From the NCBI RefSeq assembly GCF_000721935.1, contig NZ_KL585393.1:96880-102404 (forward strand): a DNA stretch of 5,525 nucleotides, in the 5' to 3' direction. The stretch is from Streptomyces sp. NRRL WC-3549 (GTDB taxonomy: Bacteria; Actinomycetota; Actinomycetes; Streptomycetales; Streptomycetaceae). Both the position numbers and the translations under genes were made by a program. The notes beneath the pieces were generated by a model that saw nothing but the letters and a program-made list of their open reading frames with translations, did not search any database and had not been told where the DNA came from. This document shows, in pieces, positions 1 through 4,361 of the stretch. How positions within the stretch are numbered: position 1 is the stretch's first letter; every line of letters begins with the position of its first letter.

Positions 1-43
1 GGTGTCGGGTCGGCCGGGCCCGCCGCGGATGATGTCAACCGGC

Positions 44-60
44 GATAGCGCCGCCCTATC
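44..60. promoter_or_regulatory. Candidate LysR-type regulator binding box
   Basis: The sequence GATAGCGCCGCCCTATC is a perfect inverted repeat with 5-bp arms (GATAG/CTATC) and a 7-nt spacer. It contains the T-N11-A core (T46, A58) that LysR-type regulators classically recognise. It lies about 125 bp upstream of a LysR-type gene, where such boxes often serve both autoregulation and a divergent target gene. On the minus strand a TTGACA hexamer (33-38) faces left, compatible with a divergent gene beyond the window edge, but I see no good -10 partner for it. The dyad is seen directly; its function is inferred. Confidence 0.4.
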
Positions 61-183
61 ACCGGCACAGGAACGACACAGCACCCGCACATGGGCGTCG
101 TCCCGACAGCCCCCGAATCGCGCTGTTTTAGCGGCATTGGCGCCTCTGGTGTCCGCCACCCGCACGGTCATACGCTCATCGCC

Positions 184-1137
184 ATGGAGTTCGAGGTGAG
201 ACACCTCAGGGCGCTCTGCGCCATCGCCGACACGGGCAGCCTGCACCAGGCGGCACGGCGGCTGGGCGTCAGCCAGCCCGCGCTGACCACCCAGCTCCAG
301 CGGATCGAGAGGTCCCTGGGCGCCTCCCTCTTCAACCGGGAACGCACCGGCTGCCGGCCGACCCTGCTCGGCCGTGCCGTCCTGAGCCGGGCCCGCCCCC
401 TGGTCGACGGCATGTCGGCCCTGGTCGACGCCGCGCTCGCCGAAGCCGAGGCGGCCCGGGCGGGCGGGCCCCGGCTGCGCATCGGCTCGACCGCGAGCCG
501 GGTCATCGGCGGCTGGCTGCGCCGGCTGCGGATCCGGATGCCCGGTACCGACATCTCGCTCCGGGTCGACGTCTCGGCCCGTGAGCTGCTGCGTACGGTC
601 GCGGCGGGCCGGCTCGACGTCGCGTTCGTGCACGAGGTGGAGGGCTTCCCGCTGGCCGTTCCGGAGGGGCTGCGGCAGCGCGTACTCGTGGAGCGCGAAC
701 CGCAGTTCATCTCCCTCTCGCGGGAACACCCCGCCGCGGCCCGCCCGGTGGTGGACCTGGACGACCTGGCGGATGACCGCTGGATGGTCGACCCCTCGGT
801 CGACGGCGAGTGGGACGGGGTCCGCCGGGTACTGGGCGCGGCCGGCCTGGACCCGCCGGTGCTGCACGGCGACTACCTCACGGCGGCGTCCCTGGTCGTC
901 CTCGGGGAGGCGGTCGCCCCCTGCCAACCCACCTCGGGGCCGCGCGAGGACATGGCGATCCGCCCGTTGCGCGGCGACCCGCTGGCGGTACGGCTGCTCC
1001 TGGTGTCGCGCCCGGGGACCGACACGGACCCGGTGTACGCGGAGCTGGAGGCGGCCTACCGTGAGGCGGCGCAGCGCGCGGCGGCGTACCACCAGTGGCT
1101 GCTGCGCCACCGCAGTCCGCTGGCCGCCGTGGACTGA
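184..1137 (+). CDS. LysR-family transcriptional regulator
   Basis: This gene encodes a 317-residue cytoplasmic DNA-binding regulator, close to the usual 300-320 of the LysR family. Residues about 4-63 form the winged helix-turn-helix, with the typical run TGSLHQAARRLGVSQPALTTQ (residues 17-37) followed by the LysR pattern IERSLGASLFNR and a conserved TLLGR motif. Residues about 95-275 fit the periplasmic-binding-protein-like effector domain (GRLDVAFVHE, a D/L-rich DLDDLADDRW stretch). The ATG at 184 has no clear ribosome binding site and could be leaderless. An in-frame GTG at 196 has GGAG (186-189) at a good 6-nt spacing and is a real alternative that would remove four residues. The gene stands alone, followed by the convergent sodN gene across 235 nt. 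The effector and targets cannot be told from sequence; a candidate LysR box lies upstream at 44-60. Confidence 0.93.
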   Translation: MEFEVRHLRALCAIADTGSLHQAARRLGVSQPALTTQLQRIERSLGASLFNRERTGCRPTLLGRAVLSRARPLVDGMSALVDAALAEAEAARAGGPRLRIGSTASRVIGGWLRRLRIRMPGTDISLRVDVSARELLRTVAAGRLDVAFVHEVEGFPLAVPEGLRQRVLVEREPQFISLSREHPAAARPVVDLDDLADDRWMVDPSVDGEWDGVRRVLGAAGLDPPVLHGDYLTAASLVVLGEAVAPCQPTSGPREDMAIRPLRGDPLAVRLLLVSRPGTDTDPVYAELEAAYREAAQRAAAYHQWLLRHRSPLAAVD

Positions 1138-1291
1138 CCGCGTCCCCCGGCACCCGATACACCGACGCGCGGCACCCGGCGTACTGGCCGCCGCCGGCGA
1201 CGCGTACGCCGCCCTATCCCGTCCCCGCTTCGGGGGCGGCCTTCCACGGAACCGGGCCCGGACGCCTCCCGGACGACCGCGAAGACGCAGC

Positions 1292-1320
1292 GGACCCGGC
1301 CGCTCCGGGCGGCCGGGTCC
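1292..1320. terminator. Bidirectional hairpin terminator between the LysR gene and sodN
   Basis: GGACCCGGCCG (1292-1302) and CGGCCGGGTCC (1310-1320) form a perfect 11-bp stem with a 7-nt loop. There is no T-tract on either side, as is common for Streptomyces terminators. It lies between two convergent genes, about 52 nt before the sodN stop codon in plus coordinates and 154 nt after the LysR stop, so it can serve both. It would also form the 3' end of a sodN-derived small RNA. Confidence 0.7.
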
Positions 1321-1341
1321 TCTGGTCCACCACTCCGGCCT

Positions 1342-1360
1342 GCGGCGGGGGTGCCGCCGC
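1342..1360 (-). other. Hairpin in the sodN 3' UTR
   Basis: On the minus strand GCGGCGG and CCGCCGC form a perfect 7-bp stem around a 5-nt loop, starting 12 nt after the sodN stop codon. It may protect the 3' UTR, form part of the candidate small RNA, or act as a first terminator stem. The structure is read directly from the sequence; the role is inferred. Confidence 0.5.
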
Positions 1361-1372
1361 GGGAGTGACGGA

Positions 1373-1768
1373 TCAGCCCTGCTTGGTCTCCCAGAAGATC
1401 TTGTCGATCTGGGCGATCAGGTCCAGGGCCTTCTGGCCCGTGGCCGGGTCGTTCGAACCCTTGGCCGCCGAGAGCGCCTTCAGGGTGTCGTTGACCAGCT
1501 GGTGCAGCTCCGGGTACTTCTCGAAGTGCGGGGGCTTGAAGTAGTCGCTCCAGAGCACCGAGACGTGGTGCTTCGCGAGCTCGGCGCGCTGCTCCTTGAT
1601 CAGGATGGCGCGCGTGCGGTAGGCCGCGTCGTCGTTGGCCTGGTACTTCTCCTGGACGGCCTTGACGGACTCGGCCTCGATGCGGGCCTGGGCCGGGTCG
1701 TACACGCCGCAGGGCAGGTCGCAGTGAGCGCTGACCTTCACCTTGGGGGCAAACAGGCGGGAAAGCAT
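1373..1768 (-). CDS. sodN: Nickel superoxide dismutase precursor
   Basis: Ni-SOD disproportionates superoxide to oxygen and hydrogen peroxide in the cytoplasm, working as a hexamer of four-helix subunits. The 131-residue product has the family length: a 14-residue leader (MLSRLFAPKVKVSA) followed by the nickel-hook motif HCDLPCGVYDP. Maturation exposes His15 as the new N-terminus. The metal ligands are then mature His1, Cys2 and Cys6 (precursor 15, 16 and 20), with the second-shell Tyr9 (precursor 23) also present. The mature chain would be 117 residues. The ATG is preceded by AGGAAGGA with 7-nt spacing. The gene diverges from sodX, whose product is thought to cleave the leader. In Streptomyces sodN is expressed when nickel is available, in inverse relation to the Fe-SOD gene controlled by the Fur-family repressor Nur. 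All key residues are intact. Confidence 0.98.
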   Translation of the reverse strand: MLSRLFAPKVKVSAHCDLPCGVYDPAQARIEAESVKAVQEKYQANDDAAYRTRAILIKEQRAELAKHHVSVLWSDYFKPPHFEKYPELHQLVNDTLKALSAAKGSNDPATGQKALDLIAQIDKIFWETKQG

Positions 1769-1775
1769 GGAGCTG

Positions 1776-1783
1776 TCCTTCCT
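1776..1783 (-). promoter_or_regulatory. sodN ribosome binding site
   Basis: Read on the minus strand this is AGGAAGGA, 7 nt before the ATG at 1768. It confirms the start that gives the standard 14-residue leader. Confidence 0.8.
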
Positions 1784-1805
1784 CGTGATCGTCTTCTCAG
1801 GTGGG

Positions 1806-1825
1806 ACATTACTCCGTGGGGGAGT
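1806..1825 (-). promoter_or_regulatory. Possible sodN promoter -10 with adjoining dyad
   Basis: On the minus strand TAATGT (1811 down to 1806) resembles a -10 hexamer. It lies about 38 nt upstream of the sodN start and touches a perfect dyad ACTCC-N5-GGAGT (1811-1825). No good TTGACA-like -35 sits at 17 nt, so control may rely on an activator or another sigma factor. The dyad sits where a repressor could cover the core promoter. It does not resemble an AT-rich Fur/Nur box. This is a tentative call. Confidence 0.3.
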
Positions 1826-1947
1826 GTTTTCCGCGCCTGCCCCCGTGGGCTTAGGCCAAAAGTCCGGGGCGAAGATGGGACCGGTGGCCGGATGTACGAA
1901 ACGGTGTGCACGGCACGGTGCGCGGCGGTTGAACTCGAGGACGGACC

Positions 1948-1953
1948 GGGAGG
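1948..1953 (+). promoter_or_regulatory. sodX ribosome binding site
   Basis: GGGAGG lies 8 nt before the ATG at 1962 and supports that start over the in-frame upstream ATG at 1743, which would force an overlap with the sodN 5' end, and over the in-frame GTG at 1953. Confidence 0.75.
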
Positions 1954-1961
1954 TGCCACGG

Positions 1962-2399
1962 ATGCCGGAGCTGACGCAGGAGCCCGGGGGCGGACGGGCG
2001 GCGCGCAGACCGTTCCAGGTGGTGGAGGTGACGGGCCCTTCGATGGTGCCGACCCTGTACCACGGGGACTGGCTGCTCGTGCGGTACGGGGCGCCGGTGC
2101 GCCCCGGGGACGTGGTGATTCTGCGCCACCCGTTCCAGCAGGACCTGCTGGTGGTGAAGCGGGCGGCCGAGCGGCGCGGCAACGGCTGGTGGGTGCTGGG
2201 CGACAACGCGTACGCGGGCGGGGACAGCACGGACTACGGCGCCGTGCCCGAGGAACTGGTACTGGCCAGGGTGCGGGCCCGGTACCGTCCGCTGAAACCG
2301 GATCAGCGGACGGTCTCCGGGGTGCTCGGCTGGGTCTTCTCCGCGGTGCGCCCCGTCGCCTCGGACCGCTCCGTCTCCAGGCGTTTGCGGGCCCGGTAG
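1962..2399 (+). CDS. sodX: S26-family peptidase, putative Ni-SOD maturation protease
   Basis: This is a 145-residue signal-peptidase-I-like serine protease. The catalytic serine is Ser27 in the GPSMVPTL box and the general-base lysine is Lys66 in DLLVVKR. The later GDN box (Gly80-Asn82) followed by DST is also conserved. Genes of this type next to sodN are known as sodX and are thought to remove the Ni-SOD leader ahead of the His-Cys nickel hook; here sodN is divergent, 193 nt away. Unlike secretory signal peptidases, there is no N-terminal membrane segment. Only a weakly hydrophobic patch is seen at residues about 118-133. That fits processing of a cytoplasmic substrate. The last 97 nt overlap, in antisense, the 3' end of the CGNR gene. 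Family and active site are clear; the Ni-SOD substrate is inferred from context. Confidence 0.92.
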   Translation: MPELTQEPGGGRAARRPFQVVEVTGPSMVPTLYHGDWLLVRYGAPVRPGDVVILRHPFQQDLLVVKRAAERRGNGWWVLGDNAYAGGDSTDYGAVPEELVLARVRARYRPLKPDQRTVSGVLGWVFSAVRPVASDRSVSRRLRAR

Positions 2400-2932
2400 G
2401 CCGCCACGTTGGCCCGGGTCGCGCAGCGGTCCGAGCAGTAGCGCCGCGAGCGGTTGGTGGAGGTGTCGAGGTAGGCGTTGCGGCACGGGGCCGCCTCGCA
2501 CAGACCGAGCCGGTCCACACCGTACGAGGTGAGGTGGAAGGCCAGGCCCATGGCGGCGATGGCGGCGAAGCCGGCCGTCGCGTTCGAGGGGTGGTCGGCC
2601 AGGTGCATGTGCCAGTCCGGCTTGCCGTCCGCGTCGCGGGTGTCGTGGCCGGAGATCTGCGGGCTCACCGGGAATTCCAGCAGCAGCGAGTTGAGCAGGT
2701 CCACCGCGAGGGTCTCGGCGCCGCTGTCGGCCGCCTCGAAGACCGCGCGCAGCCGGGCCCGTACGGACCGGAAACGGGTCACGTCCGCGTCGGTGGCGCG
2801 CCGGGCGGCCTGGGCGTTGGCGCCGAAGAGTCCGCGTACGGACTCGACCGTGGTGAGGGAGTCCCTGGCGCGGGCCGGCTCCTCGGTGTTCACCAGACGC
2901 ACGGCGTAATCCGAGTAATGGGCCAGTTCCAC
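2303..2932 (-). CDS. CGNR zinc-finger / ABATE-domain protein, putative regulator
   Basis: This gene encodes a 209-residue protein. The first 135 residues or so fit the ABATE domain (stress-induced transcription regulator family), starting MELAHYSDYAVRLVNTEEP. Residues 143-181 form the CGNR zinc finger, with Cys145, Cys150, Cys166 and Cys170 in a C-x4-C-x15-C-x3-C pattern. The signature that names the family reads C-A-T-R here rather than C-G-N-R, while the following ANVAAYRAR matches the family well. The C-terminal 25 residues are polar, charged and probably disordered. The start is the GTG at 2932, with AAGGA upstream on the minus strand. The gene is divergent from the methyltransferase gene, with a dyad between them, and convergent with sodX. 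Members are thought to be DNA-binding regulators but targets are mostly unknown. Confidence 0.9.
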   Translation of the reverse strand: MELAHYSDYAVRLVNTEEPARARDSLTTVESVRGLFGANAQAARRATDADVTRFRSVRARLRAVFEAADSGAETLAVDLLNSLLLEFPVSPQISGHDTRDADGKPDWHMHLADHPSNATAGFAAIAAMGLAFHLTSYGVDRLGLCEAAPCRNAYLDTSTNRSRRYCSDRCATRANVAAYRARKRLETERSEATGRTAEKTQPSTPETVR

Positions 2933-2969
2933 TTGTAGTCCTTACGGCATCGGTCTAGGGTCGCTGAAT

Positions 2970-2987
2970 CGACCAGTGTAATGGTCG
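2970..2987. promoter_or_regulatory. 18-bp dyad in the divergent promoter region, candidate operator
   Basis: CGACCA-GTGTAA-TGGTCG has perfect 6-bp arms around a 6-nt spacer. It sits in the 96-nt gap between the divergent CGNR and methyltransferase genes, which is notably AT-richer than its surroundings. The centre carries -10-like hexamers on both strands (TGTAAT on plus, TTACAC on minus). The CGNR protein itself is an obvious candidate to bind here, but nothing in the sequence proves it. Confidence 0.45.
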
Positions 2988-3018
2988 TGTTTGTTCCCTG
3001 GGTATTACGGTAGTGCGT

Positions 3019-3023
3019 GGAGG
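3019..3023 (+). promoter_or_regulatory. Methyltransferase ribosome binding site
   Basis: GGAGG lies 5 nt before the ATG at 3029. This favours that start over the in-frame GTG at 3017, which lacks an upstream site because it overlaps this one. Confidence 0.7.
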
Positions 3024-3028
3024 ATCGG

Positions 3029-3733
3029 ATGGCGGAGGCTGCGCAGGGTACCGACTGGCGGTCCTGGCAGGAGAGCTGGGACCGGCAGCAGGAGTGGTAC
3101 ATGCCGGACCGCGAGGAGCGGTTCCGGGTGATGCTGGACATGGTGGAGGCCGTGGTGGGGTCCGCGCCGCGCGTCCTCGACCTGGCGTGCGGTACGGGGA
3201 GCATCACGGACCGCCTCCTCAGGAGGTTCCCGGACGCCACCAGTACCGGCGTCGACCTGGACCCCGCCCTGCTGGCCATCGCCCGGGGCACCTTCGAGGG
3301 CGACGACCGGGTCACCTTCGTCACCGCCGACCTCAAGGACCCCGCCTGGGCGGAGGGGCTGCCCCACTCCTCGTACGACGCCGTCCTGACGGCCACGGCC
3401 CTGCACTGGCTGCACAGCGGGCCGCTCACGGCGCTGTACGGCCGGATCGGGCAACTGGTCCGCGAAGGCGGGGTGTTCATGAACGCCGACCACATGATCG
3501 ACACCGGCACCCCCCGGATCAACGCCGCCGAACGCGCCCACCGGCACCTGTCTCTTATACACATGGCCCTCGCGGAGCCGACCGCCGAGCGCTTCCGTAT
3601 CTACGGTGAGCACGCGGACGGCGACACGCCCTCCCCGCAGTGGCACGCCGACACCCTGCGCGCCGCCGGCTTCGCCGAGGCGCGCGCGGTCTGGAGTTCG
3701 CCCTCCGACAGCCTGATCCTCGCGGTCAGGTAG
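3029..3733 (+). CDS. Class I SAM-dependent methyltransferase, interrupted by adapter-like sequence
   Basis: The gene as written encodes 234 residues. Residues 48-58 (RVLDLACGTGS) are motif I, the AdoMet-binding loop. GVDLDP (74-79) is the acidic loop binding the ribose, TADLKD (99-104) is motif II, and YDAVLTATALHWL (116-128) is motif III. This is a methyltransferase-type-11/25-like fold; the substrate cannot be predicted. Residues 174-179 (LSLIHM) are encoded by the 17-nt Tn5 mosaic-end sequence at 3548-3564 and use codons rare in this genome (TCT, CTT, ATA). Related actinobacterial proteins are, from memory, about 25-35 residues longer, with a W-rich helical stretch at this point. The real gene has therefore probably lost bases in assembly, although the reading frame stays open. 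A strong terminator follows directly. The gene is divergent from the CGNR regulator, which may control it. Confidence 0.88.
   Translation: MAEAAQGTDWRSWQESWDRQQEWYMPDREERFRVMLDMVEAVVGSAPRVLDLACGTGSITDRLLRRFPDATSTGVDLDPALLAIARGTFEGDDRVTFVTADLKDPAWAEGLPHSSYDAVLTATALHWLHSGPLTALYGRIGQLVREGGVFMNADHMIDTGTPRINAAERAHRHLSLIHMALAEPTAERFRIYGEHADGDTPSPQWHADTLRAAGFAEARAVWSSPSDSLILAVR
3548..3564. other. Tn5 mosaic-end (tagmentation adapter) remnant, probable assembly artefact
   Basis: CTGTCTCTTATACACAT is identical to the first 17 of 19 bases of the engineered Tn5 mosaic end used in tagmentation library adapters. It is about 35% GC in a roughly 70% GC gene and introduces TCT, CTT and ATA codons. It translates to LSLIHM on plus and MCIRDR on minus, both familiar marks of adapter contamination. 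Natural Tn5 outside and inside ends differ from this hybrid, and no transposase or second end is present. The following bases (GGCCCT) leave the adapter and return to coding sequence. Confidence 0.93.
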
Positions 3734-3740
3734 CCGGCGC

Positions 3741-3777
3741 CGGAAGGAGCCAGGGCGGCCGTCCCTGGCTCCTTCCG
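3741..3777. terminator. Strong hairpin terminator after the methyltransferase gene
   Basis: CGGAAGGAGCCAGGG (3741-3755) and CCCTGGCTCCTTCCG (3763-3777) form a perfect 15-bp stem with a 7-nt loop, beginning 7 nt after the methyltransferase stop codon. There is no T-tract, as is usual for high-GC actinomycetes. It separates the methyltransferase gene from the sigma factor unit, so the latter should have its own promoter within 3778-3860. Confidence 0.85.
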
Positions 3778-3824
3778 CATGTCCGCAACCTCCGGCCCGG
3801 CCCACCGCACTGGAAGGGTGAGAC

Positions 3825-3842
3825 GGTCCGCGCCCGCGGACC
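3825..3842. promoter_or_regulatory. 18-bp palindrome in the sigma factor leader
   Basis: GGTCCGCG-CC-CGCGGACC is a perfect inverted repeat with 8-bp arms and a 2-nt centre, ending just 1 nt before the GGAGAGGGG ribosome binding region of the ECF sigma gene. As DNA it could be an operator overlapping the promoter. As RNA a short hairpin beside the binding site could damp translation. No confident ECF-type -35/-10 pair is visible around it. Confidence 0.4.
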
Positions 3843-3860
3843 CGGAGAGGGGCGCCGACG

Positions 3861-4361
3861 ATGCGGATCGATGACGACGCCGCGCTGTACGCCTTCGTGG
3901 AGAACCGCCGCACCGCGCTGTTCCGCAGCGCCTACCTGCTGTGCGGCGACCGGCACGAGGCCGAGGACCTGGTCCAGACGACTCTGGTCAGGGTCGTTCT
4001 CGGCGGAAGGCGTCACGGACGGCTCGACAACATCGAGGCGTACGCACGCAAGACCCTGGTCAACACCTTCATCGCGAGCCGCCGCCGGTTCTGGAGGCGC
4101 GAACAGGCCTACGGGGAGCTTCCCGACCGCGCGGGGCACCCGGCCGACACGGACACCGGCCTGATGGTGCGGGCGGCACTCGCCCGGCTCACGGTCAGGC
4201 AGAGAGCCGTGCTGGTGCTGCGCTACTGGGAGGACCTGAGCGTCGAGGCGACCGCCGAGCTGCTCGGGATGCGGGAGAACACGGTCAAGAGCCACACGGC
4301 ACGGGGGCTGGCGGCGCTGCGCGCCGACATGGCCGCGGACACGGCGGAGGAACTTGTATGA
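3861..4361 (+). CDS. ECF sigma factor, SigE family (RNA polymerase sigma-70 like)
   Basis: This gene encodes a 166-residue extracytoplasmic-function sigma factor with the typical two-domain layout. Region 2 spans residues about 11-78, including AYLLCGDRHEAEDLVQTTLVRV (core binding and -10 recognition) and the NIEAYARKTLVNTFIASRRR helix. Region 4 spans about 103-155, with LTVRQRAVLVLRYWEDLSVEATAELLG and the recognition helix ENTVKSHTARGLAALR for the -35 element. Length and wording match the actinobacterial SigE-family group. It has no C-terminal SnoaL-like extension. The start has a GGAGAGGGG site 8 nt upstream. The stop codon overlaps the start of the next gene (ATGA), so the two are co-transcribed and probably translationally coupled. 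Many ECF factors are autoregulated and held by a partner encoded in the same operon. The signal and regulon are unknown. Confidence 0.95.
   Translation: MRIDDDAALYAFVENRRTALFRSAYLLCGDRHEAEDLVQTTLVRVVLGGRRHGRLDNIEAYARKTLVNTFIASRRRFWRREQAYGELPDRAGHPADTDTGLMVRAALARLTVRQRAVLVLRYWEDLSVEATAELLGMRENTVKSHTARGLAALRADMAADTAEELV

Larger units (their letters stand above)
1292..1372 (-). ncRNA. Candidate s-SodF-like small RNA from the sodN 3' UTR
   Basis: In Streptomyces coelicolor the sodN mRNA 3' UTR is known to be processed to a small RNA, s-SodF (about 90 nt as I recall). It pairs with the sodF (Fe-SOD) mRNA near its ribosome binding site, so that nickel switches Fe-SOD off when Ni-SOD is made. The 81 nt between the sodN stop and the end of the terminator stem here has the right place, size and structure. 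A short unpaired leader comes first and contains ACTCCC (1366 down to 1361), which resembles an anti-Shine-Dalgarno sequence. Then come a 7-bp hairpin (GCGGCGG/CCGCCGC, 1342-1360), a linker and the 11-bp terminal hairpin. The sodF target is outside the window, so pairing cannot be tested here, and the 5' processing end is unknown. Confidence 0.4.

Noticed and set aside
91..183. LysR gene start at the ATG at 91
   Set aside because: The extra 31 residues are not part of the LysR fold, no ribosome binding site precedes this ATG, and known family members begin just before the helix-turn-helix as with 184 or 196.
1223..1235. Short hairpin CCCCG-CTT-CGGGG after the LysR gene
   Set aside because: A 5-bp stem is expected often by chance at this GC content; the 11-bp stem at 1292-1320 is a better terminator.
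1743..1961. Longer N-terminus for sodX starting at the ATG at 1743
   Set aside because: It would overlap the sodN 5' end antisense, it has no supporting ribosome binding site, and the added residues do not resemble the S26 family. The start at 1962 has GGGAGG at good spacing.
1769..2230. N-terminal extension of sodN on the minus strand
   Set aside because: The known 14-residue leader ends exactly at the HCDLPCG hook when the start is at 1768, and that start has a strong ribosome binding site.
581..2938. A very long open frame (785 codons) across the LysR gene, the sodN region and sodX
   Set aside because: It is a by-product of high GC content. It runs through two convincing plus-strand genes in another frame and antisense to sodN, its translation is Arg/Gly-rich low-complexity, and it matches no domain.
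2890..3564. Minus-strand open frame beginning MCIRDR
   Set aside because: Its start lies within the adapter remnant and the rest is antisense to the methyltransferase gene; it is a contamination artefact.
3548..3564. A natural Tn5/IS50 or other transposon end
   Set aside because: The sequence is the engineered hybrid end, not the wild-type outside or inside end. There is no transposase gene, no second end, and both flanks belong to one gene.
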